64,000 bases of DNA from Noviherbaspirillum humi. GTDB lineage: Bacteria > Pseudomonadota > Gammaproteobacteria > Burkholderiales > Burkholderiaceae_D. Below are positions 32,789-42,332 of the stretch, piece after piece. Under the pieces are notes generated by a model. The model was not told where the DNA came from. It did no database searches and saw only the letters and a list, made by a program, of their open reading frames with translations. Both the position numbers and the translations under genes were made by a program. The first letter of the stretch is position 1. Every line of letters begins with the position of its first letter. The stretch is taken from NCBI RefSeq assembly GCF_900188095.1, contig NZ_FZOT01000005.1, positions 186,001 through 250,000 of the forward strand, written 5' to 3'.

Positions 32789-35557
32789 GTGAAGCGAAGC
32801 CTATTCCTGCAGACTTGCTGCTCCCTGTTCCTCATGCTCTTGAGCATGCTGGTGCTGTCCGGGTGGCTCATGCCGAACGCCTTCATGCTGCGCGTCTTTC
32901 CGGCAGTGCTTGGCATGGGTCTGCCGAATGCCTTGGCTTTCCTGCTGCTCGGACTGGCGCTGATGCCGTTCGGCTCCGGCAGATGGGGGCACCAGGCACT
33001 GCAAGTGGCGGCCGGCTGCGCTTTGGTGGGTATCGGCACCGCCTCCCTGGTTGTGCGTGGCGCGCCTGATGGCATGCTGTCCCCTGCCGGTATGGCCTGG
33101 CTAGAGGCCTTTCTCTTCCTTGGGCGCAGCGCCCACGACGCGTACGCTGCCACACCCAGTCTCGCTTTCATTGCTGCCGGCTTTGCGCTGATCCTGCTGC
33201 CCTCCGCCCGCCGCAAGCTGGCCGGATCGCTGATTCCCCTGTGGGCCTTCTTCATCTTCGTCGCGGGGCTGATCGGCCTGGCCGGCATTCCGCTCGACCT
33301 CGATCATTTTTATCCCCGCTTTCAGGGACCCGACATGCCGCTGCTCAGCGCCGCTGCGCTGATCGCCGCCAGCATCTCGATCTGGCAGGCCTGGCGTCGG
33401 GCCGATGCCTTCTGGTCCAGGAGCCGGCTGGAAGAAGATGAAAAGGTCAGCCTCATCGGCGGCGCAGTGTTGATGCTGGTCGCCCTGACCGCCGGCATTG
33501 CGATTTCCAGCACCCAGTATCGGACCCTGGAAGCCACGCTGAGCGAGACCCTGCAGGGAGCACTGAACCGTCGCATCAACCTGTTCCGCCATTTCCTGGA
33601 GCAGCGCCATGCCGATGCGCTTTCGATCGCGGTCCGCCACGTGACAGTCGACGCCGCTTCCGCGCTGGCTGCCGCTCCTACCGATGCCGCGGCCCGCGAA
33701 GGCTGGCGCATGGCCGCCGAAGCGAGCCTCAGCACGTCCATCACTGGCATTTCTCTGATGGATTTGAACGGGAACGTGCTGGCCCGAGCGGGCAGCTTCC
33801 ATGACGACGGGCAGGTCGATGCCGACCTCAGCCCCGCCATGCCAGCCCGACTTCAATGGCATGAAGACAGCATGTACCTCCAGAGCCGCGTGGCGGTGAC
33901 GGCCGAAGGCCGAACGATTGCGGCACTGCTGGTGCAGCAAAGACTTCCCGTCATCACCCGTGAATTGCTTTCCCCGCCCAGCGGCGCGACCGGGGAGATG
34001 GGTCTGTGCACCCGCGGCTCGGGCCAGAATATCTGCTTTCCGCAGGCACGAAACCCCAGGCCTTACATCACCAGCCAGGTCGACCACAGCGGTAATCCGC
34101 TCGCCATGACACTGGCGCTGGATGGAAGGGCCGGCATCTACCGCGGCCAGGACTATCGCGGGCACGAAGTCATTTCCGCATACGGAACCTTTCCGGGAAT
34201 GAAGCTCGGCATGGTGGTCAAGCAGGATGCCGACGAGCTTTACCAGCCGATCCGGGCGCAGCTCGAGCAGACTTTCCCGCTGCTGCTGGCGATCGTCCTG
34301 GTCGGGGCATGCCTGCTGCGCGCCAGCCTGAAGCCGCTGGCCGCGCGCCTGCTGCAGTCGGAGCGCCAGGCAAGGGACAAGGAAATGCGCATTCGCAGCG
34401 TGGTCGACAACGTCGGCGAGGGCATCATCACCTTCGGCCATGACGGAAGAATCGAATCCTTCAACCATGCCGCCGCAAGCATCTTCGGTTACGCCTCGGC
34501 GGAGGCGATCGGCATGCCCATCGACCGACTTTTGCCGGAGCATGCCCGCCGCTTGTCCCGCATCGAGATCCGGCGCCATGTGCGCAACGGTCAAGGAAAG
34601 GTGATCGGCCGGCGCAACGTCGAAATGTTCGGCTTGCGCCGCGACGGCGCCGCCTTTGCCATGGAATTGACCGTCACTGCCTCGCAGAATGATGGCGCCG
34701 CTCTCCTGGTCGCCATCGTGCGCGACATCACCGAAAGGCTGCGCACCCGGGAAGCCCTGCGTCAGGCGAATGTCGATCTCGAGCAAAGGGTTGAGCAGCG
34801 AACTGCCGAACTGAAGGCGGCCAACCAGCTGCTGACCCAGGAAATCGTCCAGCGCGGGCAGGTGGAGCAGACCTTGCGCGAGTCGGAAGAGCAGCTGAGA
34901 GGCATCGCCGCCTATCAGAGCCGGCTGAAGGAAGAGGAGCGCAAGCGTATCGCGCGCGAAATCCATGACGAGCTCGGCGGACTGCTTACCGGCATCAAGT
35001 CCTACCTGTCCTACGCCATCGATGCCATCGAGAACGGCGGCGCGGTTGGCGGCGAGCACTTGCAGCAGACCGCAAACCTGGCGGACAGCGCCATCGACAC
35101 CGTGCGGCGGGTGATCACCGATCTGCGGCCGAGCGTGCTCGACCACCTCGGCCTGTGGCCGGCGCTGGAGTGGCATGTCGACCAGGTACGCAAGCGCAGC
35201 GGCTTGGCATGCAGCATGGACATCGACGCCCTCGCGGAAGCGACCAGCCTGGATGCGGAGAGAAGCACTGCGGTGTTTCGCATCATCCAGGAAAGCCTGA
35301 CCAACGTGGTCCGCCATGCGCAAGCCAGCGCCGTCACCATACGCGCCGTGCGCGAGGAGGATTCGGTGCTGATCGAATTGGAGGATAATGGCCGCGGCGT
35401 CGAGCCGGGCAGTTATCTCAACAGCCGGTCATGGGGTATCGTTGGGATGCATGAGAGAGCCCGCTATCTTGGTGGTGAATTATCGATTGCCGGCGTAGCC
35501 GGCCAGGGAACCGTAGTAACGCTGCGAATGCCGATTGAGGTTGTCGATGTCAGTTGA
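32789..35557 (+). CDS. Membrane sensor histidine kinase with PAS domain, NarX/DegS type
   Basis: This 922-residue kinase has about seven N-terminal membrane helices (residues 5-230), one further span, a large extracytoplasmic region (about 260-480) and a last helix near 488-506. A PAS domain (about 535-645), a coiled coil and a HisKA_3 dimerisation domain with the phospho-accepting His726 in IAREIHDELGG follow. The HATPase domain contains IELEDNGRGV. The start is GTG at 32789 without a strong ribosome site. It overlaps the NarL-type regulator by 11 bases, which identifies its partner. The extracellular signal is unknown. Confidence 0.88.
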   Translation: MKRSLFLQTCCSLFLMLLSMLVLSGWLMPNAFMLRVFPAVLGMGLPNALAFLLLGLALMPFGSGRWGHQALQVAAGCALVGIGTASLVVRGAPDGMLSPAGMAWLEAFLFLGRSAHDAYAATPSLAFIAAGFALILLPSARRKLAGSLIPLWAFFIFVAGLIGLAGIPLDLDHFYPRFQGPDMPLLSAAALIAASISIWQAWRRADAFWSRSRLEEDEKVSLIGGAVLMLVALTAGIAISSTQYRTLEATLSETLQGALNRRINLFRHFLEQRHADALSIAVRHVTVDAASALAAAPTDAAAREGWRMAAEASLSTSITGISLMDLNGNVLARAGSFHDDGQVDADLSPAMPARLQWHEDSMYLQSRVAVTAEGRTIAALLVQQRLPVITRELLSPPSGATGEMGLCTRGSGQNICFPQARNPRPYITSQVDHSGNPLAMTLALDGRAGIYRGQDYRGHEVISAYGTFPGMKLGMVVKQDADELYQPIRAQLEQTFPLLLAIVLVGACLLRASLKPLAARLLQSERQARDKEMRIRSVVDNVGEGIITFGHDGRIESFNHAAASIFGYASAEAIGMPIDRLLPEHARRLSRIEIRRHVRNGQGKVIGRRNVEMFGLRRDGAAFAMELTVTASQNDGAALLVAIVRDITERLRTREALRQANVDLEQRVEQRTAELKAANQLLTQEIVQRGQVEQTLRESEEQLRGIAAYQSRLKEEERKRIAREIHDELGGLLTGIKSYLSYAIDAIENGGAVGGEHLQQTANLADSAIDTVRRVITDLRPSVLDHLGLWPALEWHVDQVRKRSGLACSMDIDALAEATSLDAERSTAVFRIIQESLTNVVRHAQASAVTIRAVREEDSVLIELEDNGRGVEPGSYLNSRSWGIVGMHERARYLGGELSIAGVAGQGTVVTLRMPIEVVDVS

Positions 35558-36188
35558 AAAAATTCGTGTATTGCTGGTGGACGATCATACTGTCGCGCGC
35601 AACGGCATGCGCCTGATGCTGGGCGCGGCCCCCGACCTGGAAGTAACGGGCGAGGCCGAAACGGTAAGGGATGCGTTGGCGCAGATGAAGCGCGAAGCCT
35701 TCGATGTGGCGCTGGTGGATATCAGCCTGCCGGACAAGAGCGGGCTCGAGCTGCTGAAGCTGATGCGTGAGCAGAATCCGAAGATGGCAGTCGTCATCAT
35801 GAGCATGTATGGCGAGGATGTGTACGCGATTCGTGCCTTCAAGCATGGCGCCGCCGGTTATCTCACGAAGAACAGCAGTTCCGCCGAAGTGGTGTCGGCG
35901 GTGCGCAAGGCTGCCGGCGGCGGCAAGTACGTCAGCCCGGCCATGGTGGAAAAGATGGCTAGCATGCTGGGCGGGGGAAATCTGTCCTCCCACGAAGGCC
36001 TGTCTGATCGTGAACTTGATGTGATGAAGATGATCGCCGCCGGCGAAAGCCTGGTCGCCATCGCGGAACGGCTGCATCTGAGCCCGAGCACCGTCACCAC
36101 CTACCGCGCCCGCATCCTCGAAAAGATGGGGATGAAGAGCAATGCCGAGCTGACGCGTTACGCCTTCGAACACGGACTGCTGGGCTAG
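35547..36188 (+). CDS. NarL/FixJ-family response regulator
   Basis: This 213-residue regulator has an N-terminal receiver (acid pair in LLVDDHTVARNG, phospho-acceptor Asp in VALVDISLPDKSG, Lys in GYLTKNSS) and a C-terminal LuxR-type helix-turn-helix (LSDRELDVMKMIAAGES, LHLSPSTVTTYRARILEKMG). The ATG at 35547 lies inside the end of the kinase gene, so the two are translationally coupled. It is the evident output of the upstream kinase. Confidence 0.92.
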   Translation: MSVEKIRVLLVDDHTVARNGMRLMLGAAPDLEVTGEAETVRDALAQMKREAFDVALVDISLPDKSGLELLKLMREQNPKMAVVIMSMYGEDVYAIRAFKHGAAGYLTKNSSSAEVVSAVRKAAGGGKYVSPAMVEKMASMLGGGNLSSHEGLSDRELDVMKMIAAGESLVAIAERLHLSPSTVTTYRARILEKMGMKSNAELTRYAFEHGLLG

Positions 36189-36410
36189 CCGCCTCGTTCG
36201 CGGTTCCCTTAATCTCTTCACATACAGCCGCTCCGAAGCGCGGGGCGGCTTCCACCTGGCGGCGTGCCCAGCCGCTGATCTCGCCCGCTGTCGTGGAACC
36301 ACTACAGCGCCGTGTCGATTTTTCCGCTACAGAAAATCCCGACGATCCCCGATAGGCGCCCCGTATCGATCCCGCGATACTGGCAGCATGTCGAATCCAC
36401 CTGTTTCCCC

Positions 36411-36800
36411 ATGCTCAATGTGATGATCGTCGAGGATTCCGACTTCGTTCGGGCGATCCTGCGCAACCTGTTGCTCGATATCGGCGGCATCGCGCTATCC
36501 GGGGAATATGTCGCCGCGCCCGCCGCGATCTCAGCCTTGCGCGTCAATCCGCCCGACGTGGTCTTGCTGGACATCCAGCTCGAACAAGGCAGCGGCATGG
36601 ATGTGATGAACGTCGTCCGCAATGAGCATAGCGATGTGAAGGTCATCGTGGTGAGCAACTCGCCGGAAGAGGCGATACGCACCAGCTACCTCGCCGCGGG
36701 CGCCTACCGCTTCTACGACAAGAGCTTCGAGATCCGTTCCCTGCGCAAGAAGCTTGCACGCCTGGCGTTTCCCGAAACCGATGTTGAAGACATTTGCTGA
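36411..36800 (+). CDS. Stand-alone CheY-like receiver protein
   Basis: This single-domain response regulator of 129 residues has an acidic pair in MIVEDSDFVRA, phospho-acceptor Asp in VVLLDIQLEQG, a Ser in VVSNS and Lys in FYDKSFE. There is no output domain. Its start is uncertain: an ATG at 36411 gives the compact receiver, while a GTG at 36312 would add 33 residues; neither has a good ribosome site. It lies between a two-component pair and a chemoreceptor, so it may relay signals between them. Confidence 0.8.
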   Translation: MLNVMIVEDSDFVRAILRNLLLDIGGIALSGEYVAAPAAISALRVNPPDVVLLDIQLEQGSGMDVMNVVRNEHSDVKVIVVSNSPEEAIRTSYLAAGAYRFYDKSFEIRSLRKKLARLAFPETDVEDIC

Positions 36801-36884
36801 CGGGAGGGGATCAACCCCGCCAGCAGACAACGACCTGCCGCCGGACAGCCGGGGGCTCAAATCAAGAATCAAAGGAGGCACACT

Positions 36885-38627
36885 ATGAACATCGCAACTC
36901 TCAAGGTCAGTACCCGGCTTGCCATCGGTTTCGGGATGCTGGTCGGTTTGCTGCTGCTGCTGGGCGGCATGGGCATCAAGAGCATGGCCAGCATCGAAAA
37001 GAACCTCGAAGCCATCACCCGGGAAAACAATGTGCAGGCCCGGCTCGCCACCAACATGCGCATGACAGTTACCGACCGCATGATCGCCATCCGCAACCTG
37101 ATTCTGTTGACCGATGCAGCGGAGATGCAGCCGGAAGCGGAACGAATCAAGGTTCAGGGCAAGAAATACGAAGAAGCGGAAGGAAAGCTGAACCATCTGT
37201 TCGCCACGCTGCCCAGCACCACGGCGGATGAAAAGGCGATGATGGTGAAGCTGAAAGAATTCGAGAATGCGGCGCTTCCGATCATCGATCGTGTGGCGCA
37301 GCTCGGCCTTGCCAACAAAAACGACGAAGCCATCCGCATCATGATCCGGGACCTTCGCCCGGTACAGTTCAAGTGGACCGGCCTGCTCTCCGAACTGGTC
37401 GAGTTCGAAGACAAGCTGAACGAGACGGCCGCGGCCGACGCGGAGCGGGAGTACGCTTCCGCTCGCAACCTGATCATCGGCACCGCCGCGCTGGCCTTGC
37501 TGCTCGCGGTCATCGCGGCAGTGGCCATCACGCGCAGCTTGGTCAACCAGCTTGGCGCCGAGCCGCAATACGTTGCAGAGGTCGCGGGCAAGATTGCCAG
37601 CGGCGACCTGACCGTGCAGATCGACGCCGCCAACGCCCGGCAGAACAGCTTGATCCACGCCATCAAGACCATGCGCGACAATCTGGCCGTCATCGTTGGC
37701 GAAGTCCGGACCGGCACCGATACCATCGCCACGGCTTCTTCCCAGATCGCCGCCGGCAACATGGACCTGTCTTCCCGCACGGAGGAACAGGCGAGTTCTC
37801 TTGAGGAAACCGCTTCTTCGATGGAGGAGCTGACCTCCACGGTGAAACAGAATGCCGACAATGCGCGCCAAGCCAACAAGCTCGCCGAAACTGCTTCCGA
37901 GGTTGCCGGCCGGGGCGGCGCAGTCGTGGCGGAAGTGGTGCAAACCATGGGCGCGATCAACGACTCGTCCAGGAAGATCGTCGACATCATCGGCGTGATC
38001 GACGGCATCGCCTTCCAGACGAATATCCTGGCGCTCAACGCCGCGGTGGAAGCCGCTCGTGCCGGCGAGCAGGGCAGGGGCTTCGCCGTGGTGGCGTCGG
38101 AAGTCCGGAACCTGGCCCAGCGTTCCGGCGCGGCGGCGAAGGAAATCAAGCATCTGATCGATGATTCCGTCGAGAAAGTCGAGACCGGCGCAAAACTCGT
38201 GGATCAAGCCGGCCTGACGATGAAGGAGATCGTCGACAGCGTGCACCGGGTAACGGACATCATGGAAGAAATTACCGCCGCCAGCCAGGAGCAGACCGCT
38301 GGCATCGACCAGATCAATCAGGCGATCAGCCAGATGGATCACGTGACGCAGCAGAATGCAGGGCTGGTGGAAGAAGCCGCTTCGGCGGCGGAAGCGATGC
38401 AGTCCCAGGTACAGAAACTTTCCGAGGCAGTCGGTGTTTTCCGCCTGCACGGCAGCGCGTTATCTGCCGAGCCTTCCGCAGCCATGGCGCTGCAGGCGCC
38501 GGCGCAGCGACCGCGGTCCGGCATCAAGGTCCTGCCGAAGAAGCAGGCCGCTCCCCGCATCATTCCAGCGGTGCCGCAGGGCCTGGCCGCCGCTGGGGTG
38601 ACCGGTGGAGACTGGGCGGAATTTTGA
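36885..38627 (+). CDS. Methyl-accepting chemotaxis protein
   Basis: This 580-residue Tar-type chemoreceptor has a first membrane helix (residues 13-32), a periplasmic four-helix-bundle ligand domain with many Met, Arg and Glu (about 35-190), a second helix (194-215), a HAMP domain and a signalling domain. The highly conserved hairpin tip includes [20 protein letters not shown] and [18 protein letters not shown]. It ends in GDWAEF, which fits the WxxF pentapeptide that tethers CheR and CheB. The ribosome site AAAGGAGG is unusually strong. No che genes are adjacent. Confidence 0.93.
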   Translation: MNIATLKVSTRLAIGFGMLVGLLLLLGGMGIKSMASIEKNLEAITRENNVQARLATNMRMTVTDRMIAIRNLILLTDAAEMQPEAERIKVQGKKYEEAEGKLNHLFATLPSTTADEKAMMVKLKEFENAALPIIDRVAQLGLANKNDEAIRIMIRDLRPVQFKWTGLLSELVEFEDKLNETAAADAEREYASARNLIIGTAALALLLAVIAAVAITRSLVNQLGAEPQYVAEVAGKIASGDLTVQIDAANARQNSLIHAIKTMRDNLAVIVGEVRTGTDTIATASSQIAAGNMDLSSRTEEQASSLEETASSMEELTSTVKQNADNARQANKLAETASEVAGRGGAVVAEVVQTMGAINDSSRKIVDIIGVIDGIAFQTNILALNAAVEAARAGEQGRGFAVVASEVRNLAQRSGAAAKEIKHLIDDSVEKVETGAKLVDQAGLTMKEIVDSVHRVTDIMEEITAASQEQTAGIDQINQAISQMDHVTQQNAGLVEEAASAAEAMQSQVQKLSEAVGVFRLHGSALSAEPSAAMALQAPAQRPRSGIKVLPKKQAAPRIIPAVPQGLAAAGVTGGDWAEF

Positions 38628-38726
38628 AGCGCTTCGGATGGCAGGCCATGCACAGACGGTGATTATTTCGGGTGTGCAGCCGACACAAGTTGTCTCCGCC
38701 GCAGTGGCCAATTCCTGCGGACTTCC

Positions 38727-38753
38727 AGCCCGGTCGAGTGACCGGGCTTTTTT
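38727..38753 (+). terminator. Terminator after the chemoreceptor
   Basis: AGCCCGGT-CGAGTG-ACCGGGCT followed by T residues, 99 bases after the stop. Confidence 0.85.
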
Positions 38754-38853
38754 CATTAGGCAGGGTGGTATTAAGCAGGTGGCCCACACCCCTTAAAAGG
38801 GTAAAAAGCAGTCTTTCCAAAAGCCTGGCAAGAGCGGAGGGCCGGGCCGCAGG

Positions 38854-40197
38854 TCAGCCGCCTGCCGGTGCAGCATCGGCTAAACGCTTGGCCTGAAGGA
38901 CCAGTCCCTCAAAAATCGGCTCGGCGACGTTCGCCGGAAAGCCTTGGGGAAGCGCCGCGTTGACAGCTTCCACGACTGCAGGTGTTTTTTCCAGAATAGA
39001 TTCAATCACAGTCTCGAAATCCTCGCCCAGCGCGTTGCGCTTAGCGACGGCATTCCAGTGCCGACGCCGAATATCCTGCATCCGGTAATGCGCATTTTTC
39101 GAGCGCACAGCCATCGCCAGCTTGATTTTCTGCCACGGGAAATGGCGCGGCCCTTGGCCAATGACGGGCCAAGCGGACATGACGTCATAGAACGGCGTCA
39201 GCTCGAATGCACTTCCAGCCAGCAAGCGAATACTGAAGTTTTTTGCGTGCCCGTCCGGTGCCGCCAGCATCCAAAATAGCAGATGGGCAGTCAAGAACCG
39301 GTTCCGGTCTTGTTCAGCGTTCTCGCTGCCGCGCAATCTATCTAGTATTTCATCTATCCCCGGTCCGCCCTTTTCTTCATACTTTTGGGAATAACTCTTT
39401 CCAAAGACCTGGCAGAAATCCTCCTGAGGGAGCCGGGCAATCCATCCCGAGGCCATCCACCGGCGGTCAAAACGCTCGACGATGAGTACCTTGTGCCGGC
39501 CGAACTGCCCGATGTCACAATGGGCAGCAGGTAGTCCGTAGGACTGCATGATTTTTGCGCATAGCCACTCGTTCTCGACCGAGGTGGAGAAGTCGGCTCG
39601 AACCTGGCCAACCTCGCCCATCGGCAGCTTGAAAATATGCGTCGTTGGCGTAGCGCCTTGCGGCAAGTGCCAGCTACCGTTGTGATACAGAAAAGCCGTT
39701 TTTTCCTGTGCGCCAGCGAGTGAGATGCGCAGCTCGTCTTCTGCCGGCACACCGAAGCCTACGCCGGCGACAACTGCATCCAGCTGCGCCTCAATTTCTA
39801 ATGCCGTCAATGGACGGCTGGTGATGTGCCGAACATCAGGCACTGCGCTACCGGCCGGCAGCAGCTGCACGGCACCAACACAGTCACGGCCAATCTTTTC
39901 AAGAAGGTCAAACGCTGCGGGGGAGTCGGCCCCGTGGCGGCTGGCTATCCGATTACGGATGGCCGGGCTGTCCGGCAGCAGATTGTCAAAATAACTGGCT
40001 ACAGCGGGTCCGCTTACTGTTTTAGTGCCGAGATTCAGCGGCAGGGACAGCGACAATGGACGGGCCGCGGGACTGCCTTGCCAGGATGCGTCATAAGCAA
40101 ACTGCTGAACGCCGGTTGGCGCGAGGCTCCACTGCCCGACAAGTTGTGCATTCATCCAGACGTCCAGGCGCCGGGTCTTTGAGGGGCGTCCGGCCAT
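38854..40197 (-). CDS. hipA: HipA-family serine/threonine kinase toxin
   Basis: This type II toxin of the HipA family has 447 residues, as usual. The E. coli enzyme phosphorylates glutamyl-tRNA synthetase and causes growth arrest. The N-terminal subdomain contains SYFDNLLPDSPAIRNRIA, the P-loop-like region is LAGAQEKTAFL, the catalytic Asp is near residue 316 in APDGHAKNFSI and the metal-binding motif is FYDVMSAWP. Its ATG shares a base with the stop codon of hipB (TAATG), so production is coupled to the antitoxin. The catalytic residues look intact. Confidence 0.92.
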   Translation of the reverse strand: MAGRPSKTRRLDVWMNAQLVGQWSLAPTGVQQFAYDASWQGSPAARPLSLSLPLNLGTKTVSGPAVASYFDNLLPDSPAIRNRIASRHGADSPAAFDLLEKIGRDCVGAVQLLPAGSAVPDVRHITSRPLTALEIEAQLDAVVAGVGFGVPAEDELRISLAGAQEKTAFLYHNGSWHLPQGATPTTHIFKLPMGEVGQVRADFSTSVENEWLCAKIMQSYGLPAAHCDIGQFGRHKVLIVERFDRRWMASGWIARLPQEDFCQVFGKSYSQKYEEKGGPGIDEILDRLRGSENAEQDRNRFLTAHLLFWMLAAPDGHAKNFSIRLLAGSAFELTPFYDVMSAWPVIGQGPRHFPWQKIKLAMAVRSKNAHYRMQDIRRRHWNAVAKRNALGEDFETVIESILEKTPAVVEAVNAALPQGFPANVAEPIFEGLVLQAKRLADAAPAGG

Positions 40198-40487
40198 TAC
40201 CAGTTTTCTTTATCGCCAATGCCCAGAGTTGCGCTAGCCGAGACCGAAGCCACGGCTTGTCCTTGCAGGGAATGACGCGGTTCCACGGAGAAAGCAGCGT
40301 CCAATGCCATCAGCACGGTCAGGAGCTGGTCCACCGTGATGGACTCGGGCCGGCCCTCGATGCGGGAAATACGTTCCTGGGATAGACCGATCTTGGCGCC
40401 AAGCGCCGCCTGGGACAGGCCCTTTTCAACCCGGAGTTGCTTGAGAAGCGGGCCGAGTTGCCCTGAAGTTTTAATGAAGGTTTTCAT
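40197..40487 (-). CDS. hipB: HipB-family antitoxin, HTH repressor
   Basis: This 96-residue antitoxin and autorepressor carries an XRE-type helix-turn-helix (about residues 12-70; LRVEKGLSQAALGAKIGLSQ then ERISRIEGRPESI). It should bind HipA and the palindromes upstream. The C-terminal tail is short and flexible, as in other HipB proteins. The start has GAGCGTTCTGTC upstream, a weak ribosome site. It is the first gene of the operon. Confidence 0.9.
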   Translation of the reverse strand: MKTFIKTSGQLGPLLKQLRVEKGLSQAALGAKIGLSQERISRIEGRPESITVDQLLTVLMALDAAFSVEPRHSLQGQAVASVSASATLGIGDKENW

Positions 40488-40963
40488 GACAGAACGCTCC
40501 CGTCGTTCGCAAGTAGGTAATTACGCAATACACCTTACCCATGCCCCTGCAGGCATATAACCATTATATGCCTAATAAAGCATAAAAGTATTTTATTCTT
40601 GTATAGGCATACACCAAAATGTGTTTCTTGCAGTCCTAAGTTACATTGGGTACATCTGAGTCAAAGGCCGGCCTCTTTACACACTGCAATTCATTGCTTT
40701 TTGCGTAAGCCTTTTACGCATACCCTAGTGGAGTCTGCGCCACGGCTCAAATGGTTTCTTAAAGCCGAACGGGGCCCGCCTATTTGGAAATCCTGAGCGG
40801 CTGCGCCGCATGCTTGATAACCCCCCATTAGGCAGACTATTGATTCGAATCGTTTGCTTACATTGTGGCGCCGGAAGGAGGGAATCATTTCCGCTTAACC
40901 ATTTCCAAATCTCCAGCAGGCTCGTCACGAGCCGGCCCCGCAGGCTGGATTCAGGAGGAATGA
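40488..40963. other. Divergent region upstream of hipB and the 40964 gene
   Basis: This 476-base region is locally AT-rich. It holds the hip palindromes (40551-40611) and another inverted repeat TGCGTAA (40702-40708) / TTACGCA (40714-40720) with no T run. The 40964 gene has a strong ribosome site at 40953 but no promoter with good spacing was seen. No gene was recognised within the region. Confidence 0.5.
40551..40573. promoter_or_regulatory. Palindromic operator candidate of hipBA
   Basis: AGGCATATAA-CCA-TTATATGCCT is a perfect 10-bp inverted repeat. It covers a minus-strand TATAAT (40568-40563), which would be the hipB -10. A third half-site AGGCATA occurs at 40605-40611. The spacing suits repression of the operon by HipB; the promoter -35 is weak. 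Confidence 0.65.
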
Positions 40964-41794
40964 GTGAGTATTCTTGGAGGCATCTTTGGGCGGCGCGACC
41001 GGGAAGCGCGCTATCGAACCGTGGATGGCGGCAAGCCCGCACCTTATCCGGACATGACCGACGAACAGCTGTATAACTACGAGCTGGCATTTAATGTGGA
41101 GAAAAAGACTTTCGATCAGCCGCCTCATCAGGGTTCCGCCAGGCGACCCCAAGCTCAACAGGAGCCGGAAATCGAGGAAAAGACGCGTCGCATTACCGAA
41201 GCTACGCTGAATCGCTACCAATTACCACGACGTGAACCGGAATTGGTTACGCAGCATGATGGCCGCGAAGCTGTCAATGAAGAGAAAACCGTCATGGCGA
41301 CGGAAGCACCAGAACTTCAGACGCTTCGTTTTGATGACGGCATGCCTGAGAAGCAGGCGGTCGAAGCGGATCCACCCGCCGGTGCGGCTGATTCCGACGC
41401 CATGCAAGCTTCCGTAGTCGACGAGAGCGTCTCCGCAGAACCGCCGCTGGATTTCGCCAAGCCGATACGCGTCATCACCAGTAAACAACCCGTGGAGATC
41501 ATTACCACCCGCGCCCGCCATCCGCTCTACAAGGTTCACGCCTACGTCGGCGACGAACAAGTCATGCGCGTTTTCACCCTTGATGGACGCATGTCCGAGA
41601 ATGGTCCCCGTTTCCTGGAAAACATTCCGGACCGAGAAGAGCTACATCTCAATATCTACATCAATCCGGATCCCTTGAGCCGCGAAAAATACCTCATCAC
41701 GCAACATACGTCTCAGGAAGATGCCGAATCGAAGCGGCGACCGAACTGCATTGGTTCCTGCAAACTGGAAGTCAAACCGCAGTTCACAACATGA
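40964..41794 (+). CDS. Hypothetical protein, 276 residues
   Basis: No family was recognised. The GTG start has AGGAGG five bases upstream, a strong ribosome site; an ATG in another frame at 40960 overlaps it. The N-terminus MSILGGIFGRRDREARY is basic. Residues 60-160 are low-complexity, rich in Glu, Gln and Pro and probably disordered. The C-terminal 110 residues (from about IRVITSKQPVEIITT) are well patterned with beta-strand character and probably form the folded domain. No signal peptide or membrane span. It neighbours the 79-residue protein downstream. Confidence 0.65.
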   Translation: MSILGGIFGRRDREARYRTVDGGKPAPYPDMTDEQLYNYELAFNVEKKTFDQPPHQGSARRPQAQQEPEIEEKTRRITEATLNRYQLPRREPELVTQHDGREAVNEEKTVMATEAPELQTLRFDDGMPEKQAVEADPPAGAADSDAMQASVVDESVSAEPPLDFAKPIRVITSKQPVEIITTRARHPLYKVHAYVGDEQVMRVFTLDGRMSENGPRFLENIPDREELHLNIYINPDPLSREKYLITQHTSQEDAESKRRPNCIGSCKLEVKPQFTT

Positions 41795-41908
41795 TGTAAC
41801 AGCGAGGCCGTTTGAAAAGGTGTAGTTCGGAACCAGTAAATTTTGCAAATCCGTTGAACTATTTACTCGTGACGAGTGACTAATCATTACGCGGACCCGG
41901 AGGACATC

Positions 41909-42148
41909 ATGGAAAAGGTGCAGACTGTAGTTTCTGAAAAATCGGCAAAACAGCCCGTAGTTTTGGATACTTCACGTCAGATAGCTGAAGCAGAATTAGC
42001 TTTCCCTAGCGTAGCAGGAGCGAAGATCGACAGGAAAGACATTTCCCGTTGCATCCACATCTGGGCGAAGTTTTATCGCCAGGGCGGCTCCCAATCGGAT
42101 TTGAGGGAGCTGTGTGTGCCGCCTGCACCTTGGCATGTCAAAGACTGA
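41909..42148 (+). CDS. Hypothetical protein, 79 residues
   Basis: No family was recognised. The ATG at 41909 has CGGAGGA as ribosome site and is preferred over an in-frame GTG at 41876. The product is mixed: a charged N-terminus (MEKVQTVVSEKSAKQ), a central helical part, then ISRCIHIWAKFYRQGGSQSD and a Pro-rich end. It is small, soluble and followed by a long perfect palindrome about 80 bases downstream. Confidence 0.55.
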   Translation: MEKVQTVVSEKSAKQPVVLDTSRQIAEAELAFPSVAGAKIDRKDISRCIHIWAKFYRQGGSQSDLRELCVPPAPWHVKD

Positions 42149-42230
42149 ACATTGAAATAAGCGGAAATAAGCGCATATAAGAAGTACACCACCCGCTGAA
42201 TCGTACGGCGCGGAGGAGACACCCAAAAAG

Positions 42231-42262
42231 AAGGGAGCAATATCGATCGATATTGCTCCCTT
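42231..42262 (+). terminator. Perfect 32-bp palindrome, probable terminator
   Basis: AAGGGAGCAATATCGA and TCGATATTGCTCCCTT are exact inverse complements with no spacer, followed on the plus strand by T residues and preceded by A residues. It is likely a terminator for the 41909 gene and possibly bidirectional for the LysR-like gene. Confidence 0.7.
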
Positions 42263-42332
42263 TTCATTTGCTTCGTGACCTAGACCTAGATCTAGCGTGC
42301 TGTCTCGAAAAAATTATCCAGACTTGGTAAGT

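Noticed and set aside
33101-35323. A 740-codon minus-strand frame opposite the histidine kinase
   Set aside because: Antisense shadow of a kinase with intact domains.
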